Shown: positions 36,448-45,971, counted from the stretch's first letter. The stretch is DNA of 64,000 nt from Planctomycetaceae bacterium (GCA_020638955.1 JACKHO010000001.1:1109216-1173215); one strand, 5' to 3'. Made by a program: numbers and translations. Notes: generated by a model from the letters alone, not told the origin.

Positions 36448-38247
36448 ATGGCTAATCGTTACGCACTGATCTGGGATTTGGATTCACTTTTCGCCCGACC
36501 GGACACCACCGAGTTCCAGGGCATTCTGGATGCCTTTCGGAAGGAACTGAACCAACTCGCGGAAGACTCCGAGAGTTTGTCACCAATCGCCGCCGAAAAT
36601 GGTGCTGCGTGGGGCGACTTTCTCGATCGCGTGAGTGACTTGTCCGCGCGCGGTGGAGATTTGGGGACGTTTGTCGGCTGTCATTCTGCGGCTGATTCCG
36701 AAAACAAGGCGTATCAGCAGGTCGAGGCCGTACTGGCCGCAATGGGACCGCAGGAAAACCAAATCTGGAGCAACATTGAAGCGGCGTTTCGCGAAGTGAG
36801 CGATGACACTCTCGCCGCGTTTGTTGCATCGGACGAACGTCTCCAGAAAATCGAGTTCTGGCTGGAACAGCGTCGCCGCAACGCACGCATGCGTCTCCCC
36901 AAAGACCTCGAAATGCTGTACGCCGACTTGGCCGTCGACGGCATTGACGCCTGGGGCCGCACTTACGACCGCATTATGGGTGAACGCAAAGTCGATTTGC
37001 AGGAGAAGGGGGAAATCGTCCGCAAATCGATTGGACGTGTCCGCTTCGACTCTCCCGAACGCACAGTCCGTGAGAACAACTTCCACGCCGTTGAGAAATC
37101 ATGGAAAGAAGTCGCCGATCCCTGTGCCGATGCACTTAACCATATTACTGGCAGCCGACTGACTCGGTACCGCTACTTGGGATTGCAGGATCACCTCGAC
37201 GCGCCGCTGCACTTCAACAGAATGCAGCGGGAAACGCTGACGGCCATGTGGGATGTGATTTCCAAGCGGAAAGATCCTCTGCTGAAGTTCTTCAAGAAGA
37301 AAGCCGAACTGCTGGGCGTGGAGCAAATGTCCTGGTTCGACCAAATGGCTCCCATCCCTCAGGCGAAGTCGGGCGACAACAAACTTTCGTACGACACAGC
37401 TTGCGACACCGTCATCAAAACTTTCACTGAGTTCAGCAACGAACTGGGCGACTTCTCCCAAATGGCGTTCGACGACCGCTGGATTGAAGTAGAAGACCGC
37501 AGCGGCAAGCGGCCCGGCGGATTCTGTGCCAGTGTGCCCACGAAGAAGCAGTCCCGCATATTCATGACGTACACCGGTTCGCCGGATGATATGTCCACGC
37601 TGGCACACGAACTTGGGCACGCATACCACTCCTACGTGTTGCGTGACCAGCCCTACTTCCTGCGCGGCTACCCCATGAACCTCGCAGAAACCGCCTCAAC
37701 CTTCGCCGAGGCAATTCTGGGTGATCGACGCCTCAACGACGCGGCCACACCGCAGGAGAAAATCGGCATTCTGAATGGCATGTTGACCGATTCCGTCGCC
37801 TTCATGATGAACATTCACGCCCGGTTCCTGTTTGAAGATCGTTTCCATGTGGAACGCCGCGACGGCGAACTCCCGCCCGATCGGCTCACCGCACTCATGA
37901 TTGAGGCCCAAAAGGAAGCGTATTGCGACGCTTTTGCCGAATGGTCGGAAGTTTTCTGGATTTCCAAACTCCATTTCTACATTACGGGATTGCCCTTCTA
38001 TAATTTCCCATACACGTTTGGATACCTGCTGTCGCTCGGGGTCTACTCGACGGCAGAGGAGTTTGGCTCGGAGTTTCCGGCGAAGTACCGGGAACTGCTC
38101 ATCGCGACTGGCTGCAAGAACGCTGAAGACGCCGTGAAGTCCACACTCGGGTACGATTTGACGAAGCCCGATTTCTGGAACAAGAGCATTGATATTGTTG
38201 ACCAACGGGTCGAACAGTTCCTGCAACTCGCAGATGAACTGCTCTGA
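36448..38247 (+). CDS. M3-family oligoendopeptidase (PepF-like)
   Basis: 599 residues, cytoplasmic. The zinc site is HELGHAYHSYVL (HExxH at about residue 387), followed by NLAETASTFAEAI with the third ligand Glu, and the substrate region FCASVPTKKQSRIFMTYTG. M3B oligoendopeptidases cut peptides of limited length. Full-length. The downstream CPBP protease gene begins 23 bases after its stop, so the two may be co-transcribed. Confidence 0.93.
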   Translation: MANRYALIWDLDSLFARPDTTEFQGILDAFRKELNQLAEDSESLSPIAAENGAAWGDFLDRVSDLSARGGDLGTFVGCHSAADSENKAYQQVEAVLAAMGPQENQIWSNIEAAFREVSDDTLAAFVASDERLQKIEFWLEQRRRNARMRLPKDLEMLYADLAVDGIDAWGRTYDRIMGERKVDLQEKGEIVRKSIGRVRFDSPERTVRENNFHAVEKSWKEVADPCADALNHITGSRLTRYRYLGLQDHLDAPLHFNRMQRETLTAMWDVISKRKDPLLKFFKKKAELLGVEQMSWFDQMAPIPQAKSGDNKLSYDTACDTVIKTFTEFSNELGDFSQMAFDDRWIEVEDRSGKRPGGFCASVPTKKQSRIFMTYTGSPDDMSTLAHELGHAYHSYVLRDQPYFLRGYPMNLAETASTFAEAILGDRRLNDAATPQEKIGILNGMLTDSVAFMMNIHARFLFEDRFHVERRDGELPPDRLTALMIEAQKEAYCDAFAEWSEVFWISKLHFYITGLPFYNFPYTFGYLLSLGVYSTAEEFGSEFPAKYRELLIATGCKNAEDAVKSTLGYDLTKPDFWNKSIDIVDQRVEQFLQLADELL

Positions 38248-38270
38248 TTCGCAGTCCACCGGATAATTGC

Positions 38271-39506
38271 ATGCAAGACCCCGCCGAAGACGACCAGATT
38301 GATTCGTCGGAACCGCTCGACCTCGACCCCGAATGGGAGTCTGAGCCGGTGCGGATATCGTTCGTCGAAGAGGGCGAGGTCGTCGCGACCACTACGGAAC
38401 AGCCGGAGTCTGCGCGGAAGAAAGCTCAACGCTGGCTCGATAGCCTGGGGAATTACCCAGGATGCGGACTGCTGGAATCGTTCGGCTGGGTCTTTGCATT
38501 TTTCGTCCTGCAAATTGGTTTTTCGATTCCCATTTTCTTTGTGCTCGTCGCTCAGGAAGTCAGTTTCAAAAACGGTCCACCTCCCCCGAAGGTGATGGAC
38601 CAGGCACTGCAATCGGTTGTTGCGAATCATACGTCACTCATCATTGGTGTCCCGTTGGGACTCACCTGGCTGGTACTAATTCCTGCCGGCTGGTACCGAC
38701 AGGGACCGAAGACGGGACTCAAGCTCAACTTCGCGGCGCCTTCCATCGCACAATTCTTGCTGGCGCTGACCATTGTCATGCCACTGGGATTCGTGGCCGA
38801 CGCGCTCTTTGTCCACAGCGAGTCATTGTTCGAGCAGCTAATCCCCGACGGGCTGGCTCAACTTCAGCAGGGAACCGACGTGCGTGGGCCGCTGGAGCAG
38901 CTCAAAGATTATCCACTCATCGCCGTACTGTTCCTCATTGCCGTCATGCCTGCCGTTGGAGAAGAGTTTCTGTTTCGCGGTATCATTGGGCGGGGATTGA
39001 TTAATCGCTTTGGCCTGCTTTTTGGTGTGACGGTAGCCTCGCTGATGTTTGCGGCAGTACACCTCTACCCACCGCATGTCGTCGCCATTTTGCCCGTCGG
39101 TTTCGTCATTCACCTCGTGTATTTGAACACACGCAGTTACTGGATGCCCATGTTGTTCCACTTTACCAACAACGCGTTGGCTGTCCTCTACTTGAAATAC
39201 GGACCGGAAGGAGACTCCGTTCAGCAGAACCCACTGTGGGTGGCGTTCGCGGGCGGTGCCTACGTTATTGCAGCGCTCTTTGTGCTCTATAGCATTCGCA
39301 CCCGCTACCGCCTGCCGTCCGAAGGCGGAGATTTCAGCGACTCGAATTCAATGCAGAATCAATACGTACCTGTCATGGGAGCGGAAGCTCCTCCGCCTGC
39401 ACTGGGAATTGATCGCGTTCATCCTGCTGGCAACTGGCCCCTTGTGGTCGCCGGGGCAGCTTTCGTCGTCCTGCTGGCAGAAGTGGCGCTGTTGGTTTGG
39501 GCTTAG
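38271..39506 (+). CDS. CPBP-family intramembrane metalloprotease
   Basis: 411 residues. An acidic cytoplasmic N-terminus (about 70 residues) precedes eight or so helices. The conserved motif EEFLFRG (about 229-235), a His in FAAVHLY and the HFTNN motif near residue 298 are the CPBP/CAAX-type active-site blocks. Family members cleave prenylated or other membrane proteins, or confer bacteriocin immunity. The role here is unknown. The C-terminal cytoplasmic loop and final helix are extra to the core domain. Confidence 0.87.
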   Translation: MQDPAEDDQIDSSEPLDLDPEWESEPVRISFVEEGEVVATTTEQPESARKKAQRWLDSLGNYPGCGLLESFGWVFAFFVLQIGFSIPIFFVLVAQEVSFKNGPPPPKVMDQALQSVVANHTSLIIGVPLGLTWLVLIPAGWYRQGPKTGLKLNFAAPSIAQFLLALTIVMPLGFVADALFVHSESLFEQLIPDGLAQLQQGTDVRGPLEQLKDYPLIAVLFLIAVMPAVGEEFLFRGIIGRGLINRFGLLFGVTVASLMFAAVHLYPPHVVAILPVGFVIHLVYLNTRSYWMPMLFHFTNNALAVLYLKYGPEGDSVQQNPLWVAFAGGAYVIAALFVLYSIRTRYRLPSEGGDFSDSNSMQNQYVPVMGAEAPPPALGIDRVHPAGNWPLVVAGAAFVVLLAEVALLVWA

Positions 39507-39573
39507 CCCATCCGAATGCGGCAACTTGCTCCACACACGCCCTGCAATTCTCTTTGCGGAACCTCAGGATAAC

Positions 39574-40035
39574 TCAAACTTCGAACCAGAAGATGTACAC
39601 GGTCAAAGTTCCGTCGCCGTTGTCGAGGTAGCCAACTCGCATGAAACTCCCGTTGACTTCGACGTCACCTCCCTTGAGGTGGACGGTTTCGACGTCCCAC
39701 CAGGCGTCTTTGATCCAGTCAACTCGAAACTTGTAGTCTTCGCCACTGAATTCCGCAGTGTCGACGCGCGACTCATCAAACACTTCACCAATGTCGCCAG
39801 CCTCGGCGGTGAATTTGCACCACATTGCTGCGTCAAATCCTGGTGAGTAACGCAACTGCGATTCACGGACGACGAGGTCTTCGCGAATGCACATGGTGTC
39901 TCGGTACGCCTCGAAACTGGTCAGCGCGCTATGCACCAGAAACCATATGCCGAGCAAAAGCATCAGCCCGAGCGCAAGCACCACCGCTACGGCGATGAGA
40001 CAGCCATTCCATTTCGATTTGTTGGACTCCGTCAA
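39574..40035 (-). CDS. Small membrane-anchored protein, TTG start
   Basis: 153 residues. The start is a TTG at 40035 whose bases overlap the stop of the upstream SGNH gene (TTGA), implying translational coupling; no ATG occurs before the membrane helix. The helix CLIAVAVVLALGLMLLLGIWFLV (first third) is followed by a compact extracytoplasmic domain ending TLTVYIFWFEV. Family unknown. Because of the overlap it should be made in a fixed ratio with the SGNH hydrolase. Confidence 0.68.
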   Translation of the reverse strand: MTESNKSKWNGCLIAVAVVLALGLMLLLGIWFLVHSALTSFEAYRDTMCIREDLVVRESQLRYSPGFDAAMWCKFTAEAGDIGEVFDESRVDTAEFSGEDYKFRVDWIKDAWWDVETVHLKGGDVEVNGSFMRVGYLDNGDGTLTVYIFWFEV

Positions 40036-40841
40036 TTCCCTCGGCTCCTCTGCAAACTCTTCACTTGCGAACTCAGTTCGGGCAACAACAATTCGGTGAT
40101 CAGTCGATGCCCGCGTTCGTTGGGATGCATTCCATCGAGGAGCAGGTCGTTCATGGACTGGTCAGGTTCCTGACCGTATTCGCGAAAGGCCACGTCGACG
40201 TCGATGAGGGGTACGCTTTGTTCCTTTGCGATGCGTCTTACAGCGGCGGCGTATTTGGTGAGCAGGACGTTGAATCCGTCGGGATTGTTGGCGTCATACG
40301 GCGGCTTGCGGTAGAGCTGCTTCAGCTTGTCGGTCCACTGCAAAGGATTCGGCGTCATGAGTATGACATGCACGTCACGCGACTTCAGTTGCTCAACAAA
40401 CCCGGCCAAATTCTGTTCATACTGCTCCAGCGAAACACGCGGCCCGGTCGCCGGAGGATTCCGCCAGACATCTACCGCCGAGTCATTAATGCCAAATTGG
40501 ATGATGACAACATCCGGCGCCTGCTGAAGCACATCCCGCTCAAACCGCTGCTTCGCCAACTCGGTATGATTCCCACCCACCCCGGCATTGATGATTTCCA
40601 CCGCCTCACCGGACTCAGCAAACCGGTCCCGAAGCTGATGGCAGTAAATCTTCAACTCACCACGTGTTGCTGTCGTGGAATCACCGAAGGCGACAATGCG
40701 TATGGTGGGGGTTGTGGCTGGTTGCTGTGCGTGGATTGGAGGGAGAAGCCCGATGGCACTGAGAACGACAGAAAGGTGCAGAAGGAGCTTCAACGGCGAG
40801 ATCTCATGGGGAGGGTGATGGAGGAATTGTAACCGCAACAC
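40032..40841 (-). CDS. Secreted SGNH/GDSL hydrolase
   Basis: 269 residues from a GTG at 40841, which is uncertain because no ATG is available. A signal peptide (LLLHLSVVLSAIGLLPPIHA) precedes the four SGNH blocks: IVAFGDSTTATRG (Ser), NAGVGGNHTE (Gly, and Asn), IQFGINDSAVD (Asn), and DGMHPNERGH (Asp-x-x-His). Family enzymes hydrolyse acyl esters on carbohydrates or lipids. It lies 19 bases after the sigma-like gene, so may be on the same mRNA, and its stop overlaps the start of the next gene. Confidence 0.88.
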   Translation of the reverse strand: MLRLQFLHHPPHEISPLKLLLHLSVVLSAIGLLPPIHAQQPATTPTIRIVAFGDSTTATRGELKIYCHQLRDRFAESGEAVEIINAGVGGNHTELAKQRFERDVLQQAPDVVIIQFGINDSAVDVWRNPPATGPRVSLEQYEQNLAGFVEQLKSRDVHVILMTPNPLQWTDKLKQLYRKPPYDANNPDGFNVLLTKYAAAVRRIAKEQSVPLIDVDVAFREYGQEPDQSMNDLLLDGMHPNERGHRLITELLLPELSSQVKSLQRSRGN

Positions 40842-40860
40842 GAACTGCTGAAATCGTCTG

Positions 40861-41910
40861 TTAGATGAACCACGTATAGTTTGGCGAACTCCGAATCAGC
40901 CATGGTCGGTCACATGGCGGAGGGGTCGCACCGACAACCTCTGGAGTCAACATTTCGGTTCGCGCTGTGAACTCCTGCAACGGGCCGCTTTCTATTTTGT
41001 TTCGTATCGTAGCTAATTCTTTCTTGGTGAAACCAAAGCGTCGGTCAAGGTCCGATTCCGCTGCGGTGCTGGCGGCTTCAATCCTCTCTCGTGAGCGAGC
41101 GTCGTTTAGTATCCGGAGTTCCGCATCGGAAAGTCCTCGAAGGCCAATTCTGGCGTTCGTCAATCCCTGCTTCACCCACCAGATCACGTACTTGTCAAAT
41201 CCATACGGAGCCGAGGGCTTTACCTGGTACCTTTCGGCAGCATTACAAAAAAGAATGAGAGCATTGACAAGGACTTCTGGACGAGGAAGTTGAATCAACA
41301 TGTCCAATGAAGCGGTCAAGACCCACGGGAAGCACGCCCCTACGAGCTGCATACGTATGGACTGAAAATCCGTCAACAACACCTCGTATCGCTGCAGAGC
41401 TTCGCTTCTCCCTTGAGACACCTGTTCTCTTAGTTCCTGTTGAATGAGAGTAGGATAAAGCTTCGCCGGAGGATTCGATCTGCAAACCAAGTCGATGAAT
41501 GAGTTGTCACCTTCGTGGTTGATGATGTTAATTCGACGGGCACGCTCAGTATCCACATCGTCATTGCTGCTGAAATGTTCTTCGTCCAACACGGCTTGTT
41601 CCAGGACTTGTCTCGACGATTCGTTCGAGGCAATTTCTGCGATGATTCCGCGTCGAGTGTCCGCCAATTGGCCAAGCAATGTGTCAATGTCGGGAAACTG
41701 GACTTGGTCCAACACCTTGTCATTGTGCGTCGCGACTACCACGCTTGCACATAGCATTTCCAGAACGTCGATCCGTTCGGCCAATGTGAGGTGGGCTGCC
41801 GAGGGAAGCTCTCTCACATCACCCGACCCACTTTCTTCGCCCGCTGCCTCGCAGACTACAGACAAGAACGACTCCAAAAATGCCTTTGCCTCATCTGTCG
41901 GGCTGTTCAT
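40861..41910 (-). CDS. Divergent sigma-70-like protein lacking region 4
   Basis: 349 residues. Residues 180-255 resemble sigma-70 region 2: RMQLVGACFP for the first helix, LDMLIQ, then FCNAAERYQ and YGFDKYVIWWVKQGLTNA, matching the canonical FSTYATWWIRQAI helix pattern. Residues 285-320 (RRFGFTKKELATIRNKI followed by GPLQEFTART) resemble the region 3 helix-turn-helix. The protein then ends, so the -35-binding region 4 is missing. The N-terminal 150 residues are acidic and unlike region 1. It may be a remnant, an anti-/pseudo-sigma factor or an RNA-polymerase-binding regulator. Similarity was judged by eye. Second gene downstream of glyS on the same strand. Confidence 0.55.
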   Translation of the reverse strand: MNSPTDEAKAFLESFLSVVCEAAGEESGSGDVRELPSAAHLTLAERIDVLEMLCASVVVATHNDKVLDQVQFPDIDTLLGQLADTRRGIIAEIASNESSRQVLEQAVLDEEHFSSNDDVDTERARRINIINHEGDNSFIDLVCRSNPPAKLYPTLIQQELREQVSQGRSEALQRYEVLLTDFQSIRMQLVGACFPWVLTASLDMLIQLPRPEVLVNALILFCNAAERYQVKPSAPYGFDKYVIWWVKQGLTNARIGLRGLSDAELRILNDARSRERIEAASTAAESDLDRRFGFTKKELATIRNKIESGPLQEFTARTEMLTPEVVGATPPPCDRPWLIRSSPNYTWFI

Positions 41911-41985
41911 TTCAACACCATCCCGTAGACATCAAATCCAACCAAAACCCCGAGTGAGCGTCAAGAATTCTACTGCGTCGCAAAC

Positions 41986-42020
41986 AAGAAGCAGGCAGCA
42001 AAAAAGAAGCAGGCAGCAAA
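41986..42020. repeat. 18-base tandem repeat
   Basis: aagaagcaggcagcaaa occurs at 41986-42002 and again at 42004-42020, a two-copy tandem repeat of period 18 in the 114-base gap between the sigma-like gene and the small gene upstream. On the minus strand this is a T/C-rich track. It may affect spacing of expression signals or simply be a slipped-strand duplication. Confidence 0.8.
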
Positions 42021-42024
42021 CAAA

Positions 42025-42399
42025 TCAGAACCACCCCTTCCACCAGCTCTCTCCACCATCTTCAGCATCGTCTAACATATCCCGCGCCGCATCTTCGTAG
42101 TCAGCACTCATTGACAAAAGCAACGCCTCGTCCTCCTCGGTAATGTGGCCTTCAGTGACACATTGACGTAACTCTTCCCTGAATGCTTCGAACTGCCGCA
42201 GCGACTCTCGAAGCTCGGGAATTTTACGCTGCGGATCGCTTTCCGAAATTGCATTCGCTAGACGAGCAAATCCCGCAGACGAGGTTTCCTGAAGGGCGTC
42301 TGCTCGCTTGTTACGTGTCCGCTTCGTCGTCCCTTGCAAACCAACAATCCGGAAGAATGCGATGCCAAAGGCTCCAACGCCACTTTGGTGCGAATTCAT
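42025..42399 (-). CDS. Hypothetical helical protein after glyS
   Basis: 124 residues from the ATG at 42399, only 5 bases past the glyS stop. Short hydrophobic start, then a basic stretch (TTKRTRNKRAD) and a long helical region (REELRQCVTEGHITEEDEALL), ending in an acidic, Trp-rich tail (DDAEDGGESWWKGWF). Family unknown. Its position between glyS and the sigma-like gene suggests a shared transcript. Confidence 0.6.
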   Translation of the reverse strand: MNSHQSGVGAFGIAFFRIVGLQGTTKRTRNKRADALQETSSAGFARLANAISESDPQRKIPELRESLRQFEAFREELRQCVTEGHITEEDEALLLSMSADYEDAARDMLDDAEDGGESWWKGWF

Positions 42400-42404
42400 T
42401 TGGC

Positions 42405-43865
42405 CTACCCCCGCAGTCTCCGTGAAATCTCATCCACCACTTCGTTCGCTGGCAGGCGAACTTGTTCCAGGGTGTCGCGGTCGCGGAGGGTGACGGTTCC
42501 GTCGGTCAGGGTGTCGCCGTCGATGGTCAGGCACCAGGGGGTGCCGATTTCGTCCTGGCGGCGGTAGCGTTTGCCGATGGCGGCCTGTTCGTCGTATTGG
42601 ACGGCAATGCCGGCGTCTTTCAGGGCGCGGTAGATTTCTTTGGCCTTTTCGGGGTGGCCGTCTTTCTTGAGGAGCGGGAAGACCGCTGCTTTGACAGGGG
42701 CGAGTCGGGGGTGGAATTTCATCAGGGTGCGGGTTTGCATTTTGCCCTTGTCATCCGGGGCTTCGTCTTCGGCGTACGCTTCGCAAATGAAGGCGAGCGT
42801 GGCGCGGTCGGCTCCGGCGGAGGGTTCGATGACGTGTGGGATGAATCGCTCGCGGGTGGCGTCGTCGAAGTAGCTGAGGTCCTTGCCACTGCCACGATGC
42901 TTCGGCTGGCCGTCTGCATTCATTTCGACGACGAGTTCGCCGTTTTCGTTTTTCAGTTTGCCTTCCATGTGCGAGCGGAGGTCGAAATCGCCACGGTGGG
43001 CGACCCCTTCGAGTTCGCCGTATTCACCAGCGGACATGAACGGGAAGGCGTACTCGATATCGGCGGTGCCGCAGGAGTAGTGAGCAAGTTCCTCGGCGGG
43101 ATGCTCACGCATTTGCAGCTTGGCTTTGTCGAGTCCCAAATTGATGTACCAGTTGAAGCGGCGATCGCGCCAGTACTGGTACCACTGCTGTGATTCATCG
43201 GGCCGACAGAAGAACTCGATTTCCATTTGCTCGAACTCACGCGAGCGGAACGTGAAGTTTCGCGGCGTGATTTCGTTGCGGAAGCTCTTGCCAACCTGAC
43301 AAATTCCCAGCGGCAGTTTGACGCGAGTGGAATCGCAGACGTTTTTGAAGTTCACGAAAATTCCCTGAGCCGTTTCGGGTCGGAGGAAGGCGGCATCTTC
43401 TTCTGTTCCGAGAGCACCAATAATGGTTTTGAACATCAGATTGAAATCGCGCGGCTCGGTGAGTTGGCACTTGTCGTGCTGACCGACCATTTTGCTCGGC
43501 TTGTTCGGGCAGGGGATGGCGGCCATGTGGTCTTCGCGGAAGCGGCCTTTGCACTCGCGGCAGTCGACCATTTTGTCCACGAACAGGTCATAGTGCCCGC
43601 TGCACTTCCAGACCTGAGGATGCATAATGATGGTCGTTTCCACGCCGACCATGTCGAAGCGGGACGGAGCACCGGCGGGGGCGTCGATGTTGTCGTGCCG
43701 GCCAATCATGTCTTCCCACCAGACATTGCGGACGTTCCGCTTCAGGTCGGTACCGAGTGGACCGTAATCCCAGAATCCGTTGAGTCCTCCATAGATTTCG
43801 GAGTTCTGGAAAATGAATCCACGTCGCTTACACAGGGCGACAATTTTGTCCATGTCGACAGTCAT
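42405..43865 (-). CDS. glyS: Glycyl-tRNA synthetase, single-chain (class II) type
   Basis: 486 residues. Starts at ATG 43865 (an internal ATG at 43853 is an alternative). The eukaryote/archaeal-like alpha2 enzyme, as opposed to the bacterial alpha2beta2 form: KRRGFIFQNSEIYGGLNGFW, a Zn-binding pair CRECKGRF, LRPETAQGIFVNFKN, and the anticodon-binding C-terminus. It attaches glycine to tRNA-Gly. Length is normal. It heads a same-strand run of five genes. Confidence 0.96.
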   Translation of the reverse strand: MTVDMDKIVALCKRRGFIFQNSEIYGGLNGFWDYGPLGTDLKRNVRNVWWEDMIGRHDNIDAPAGAPSRFDMVGVETTIIMHPQVWKCSGHYDLFVDKMVDCRECKGRFREDHMAAIPCPNKPSKMVGQHDKCQLTEPRDFNLMFKTIIGALGTEEDAAFLRPETAQGIFVNFKNVCDSTRVKLPLGICQVGKSFRNEITPRNFTFRSREFEQMEIEFFCRPDESQQWYQYWRDRRFNWYINLGLDKAKLQMREHPAEELAHYSCGTADIEYAFPFMSAGEYGELEGVAHRGDFDLRSHMEGKLKNENGELVVEMNADGQPKHRGSGKDLSYFDDATRERFIPHVIEPSAGADRATLAFICEAYAEDEAPDDKGKMQTRTLMKFHPRLAPVKAAVFPLLKKDGHPEKAKEIYRALKDAGIAVQYDEQAAIGKRYRRQDEIGTPWCLTIDGDTLTDGTVTLRDRDTLEQVRLPANEVVDEISRRLRG

Positions 43866-44309
43866 CTGAGTTTTCTACCGGTCTGAAGTCAGTCTTGCAG
43901 GTTATATGAAGTGCCTTCGCCACCCTTGAAACGAGTCGAAGGCGGAATTCTAAGTGGTCTGAAAATGCGATCTTACGCATCATTCTGGGGAGTCTATCGA
44001 ATGAAACGAGGAGACGGAATTCGACTTCCTGCCAATTCACGCCAATCTCAACATTGGCTGTGGGAATACGCGTGATGTGCCGGTACATCCGATGAATTGT
44101 GGCAGGCTGTCGGGACTTGTCACCCTCCCGCCGGCGAAGCCGTGTTGAGACCGGGGACATGGGAAACAGGTGTGCGGAGACATGGAAGACACATCCCTTC
44201 CTCCGCCGCGATCCTCCAAAACTCCAGCAGTTGATTGTGTTTTCCGGCGGCGAACCTGAAGATGGTTTCAATCCGCCTTCGTCACTTATCCCAGAAGAGT
44301 TTGGACATC
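43866..44309. other. Divergent intergenic region, glyS/CocE gene
   Basis: 444 bases. Must hold promoters in both directions. Short frames in its right half have no recognisable domain. No T-box (tRNA-sensing) leader was recognised ahead of glyS. Otherwise nothing. Confidence 0.45.
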
Positions 44310-45971
44310 ATGAGCATCTCGAAAGAACTGCTGACCGTTGCCCTGCTGATTGTTTTATCCATGAGCGTCCAAGCTCAGGACAATTTGGACTTTGGAACGG
44401 TCACCGAGCGACATGAAATGATTCCCATGCGAGACGGCATCCGCCTCTCGGCCTATTTGTATGTCCCTCAAGGCGAGGGGCCGTGGCCCGTTGTTTTTCA
44501 GCAGCGGTATGTCAGTATACGTGGCGCGGGGACCCGACAGAGTGCCGCGAAACTGGCCGAGGCGGGGTTTGTGGTTGCGATGGTGAACTACCGCGGCACG
44601 CATTTGTCTGAAGGGAAGTGGGTGGGATACCGGGCCATGCAGTGGGGCGAACTGCGTGACGGATACGACGCCTGCGAATGGCTCGCGGAGCAGCCTTGGA
44701 GCACTGGAAGGGTCGGAACCTTTGGGGGATCGCAAGGGGGCTACGCTCAGAACTATCTGGCCGTCACTCAACCGCCGCATCTTGTCTGTCAGTACATGAC
44801 GGATACGGGACTCAGCCTGTTTCACGAAGGGTATCGCATTGGCGGAACAACTCGGCCAGAGAGGTTTCATTCCCTCGCACATGTCTGCCGGAACCCCGAT
44901 GACAACCGTGCCTTGCTCGAAGAGTGGTACCAGCATCCCCACTATGATGAATACTGGCAGGCGGAGGATTGCACCCTGCACTTCGACAAAATGAACGTCC
45001 CCTGCTTCACAATTGGAAGCTGGTACGACTTCATGAATCAGGGCTCCATTGCCAGCTTTCAGGGGCGGCAAGAGCACGGCGGCGAAAACTCCCGCAACCG
45101 GCAGCAACTGGTTATCGGTCCGTGGCTGCATGGTGGGGCAAAAGGAAATCGTATTGGTGAGATGGTTTACCCGGAGAATGCAGCGTGGCCCATGGCTGAT
45201 CATATGGTCCGCTGGTTTTCGCACTATCTCAAAGGCGAGGAGAACGGGGTCGAGCAGGAGCCTGCAGTCCGCTACTACGTCATGGGGCCGGTCGGTGAAG
45301 CGAACGCTCCCGGGAACGTCTGGCGGGAAGCGGACAACTTTCCACCGGAATCAACTGCCACGGCGTGGTACCTGCGAGAAAATGCCGCGTTGTCGCTCGT
45401 CGCGCCCACTGCCGAAAACGGTTCCACCAGCTATACCAGCGACCCACGCCACCCCATGGAAATTCCCGGGACGGCCTTCCCCGGAGCCGCTGATGCACGG
45501 GCCTACGAACAACAGGCGGAAGTGCGAACCTTCACGACAGAACCGCTGACTAGTCCAATCGAGTGGACAGGCCGTGTCTTTGCGGAGTTGGAAGTCTCTT
45601 CCACCGCGCGCGATACCGATTTCATTGTTCGAATTAGCGACGTCTATCCCGACGGGCGTTCCATGCTCATTGTGGACTATCCCTGGCGGGCTCGTTACCG
45701 CGAAGGTTTCGACCACGAAGTGCTCATGACTCCTGGCGAGGTCCACAAGGTCAAATTCCCCGTGGGATGGATGAGCCAAATCTTCAACACGGGCCATCGT
45801 ATTCGTGTCACCATCTCCAGCACCGGCGCTCCACTGTACGAATCTAACCCCCAAAACGGTCGCCCACTAACCATCGAATTCCCCGACGACGCCGTATCCG
45901 CCGTGAACACGGTGCACCACAGCAAACTTCATGCCTCCAGAATCATTGCCCCGGTGTGCGGGAAGGATTGA
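44310..45971 (+). CDS. Secreted CocE/NonD-family hydrolase
   Basis: 553 residues from the ATG at 44310. A signal peptide (LLTVALLIVLSMSVQAQ) precedes an alpha/beta-hydrolase: nucleophile Ser141 in GTFGGSQGGYAQ, and a probable acid/His in the DFMNQGS and GPWLHGG regions. A C-terminal jelly-roll (residues about 400-550) contains FVRISDVYPDGRSM and GHRIRVTISST, standard for CocE/X-Pro dipeptidyl peptidases. Exported hydrolase of esters or peptides; substrate open. It precedes the DUF1549/DUF1501 pair by 269 bases and may not be part of it. Confidence 0.87.
   Translation: MSISKELLTVALLIVLSMSVQAQDNLDFGTVTERHEMIPMRDGIRLSAYLYVPQGEGPWPVVFQQRYVSIRGAGTRQSAAKLAEAGFVVAMVNYRGTHLSEGKWVGYRAMQWGELRDGYDACEWLAEQPWSTGRVGTFGGSQGGYAQNYLAVTQPPHLVCQYMTDTGLSLFHEGYRIGGTTRPERFHSLAHVCRNPDDNRALLEEWYQHPHYDEYWQAEDCTLHFDKMNVPCFTIGSWYDFMNQGSIASFQGRQEHGGENSRNRQQLVIGPWLHGGAKGNRIGEMVYPENAAWPMADHMVRWFSHYLKGEENGVEQEPAVRYYVMGPVGEANAPGNVWREADNFPPESTATAWYLRENAALSLVAPTAENGSTSYTSDPRHPMEIPGTAFPGAADARAYEQQAEVRTFTTEPLTSPIEWTGRVFAELEVSSTARDTDFIVRISDVYPDGRSMLIVDYPWRARYREGFDHEVLMTPGEVHKVKFPVGWMSQIFNTGHRIRVTISSTGAPLYESNPQNGRPLTIEFPDDAVSAVNTVHHSKLHASRIIAPVCGKD

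Noticed and set aside
41986..42020. Possible CRISPR remnant
   Set aside because: Only two copies directly adjacent with no spacers; a simple tandem repeat.
44097..44280. Possible transposase remnant between glyS and the CocE gene
   Set aside because: A short frame is present but no transposase motif or terminal inverted repeats could be seen.
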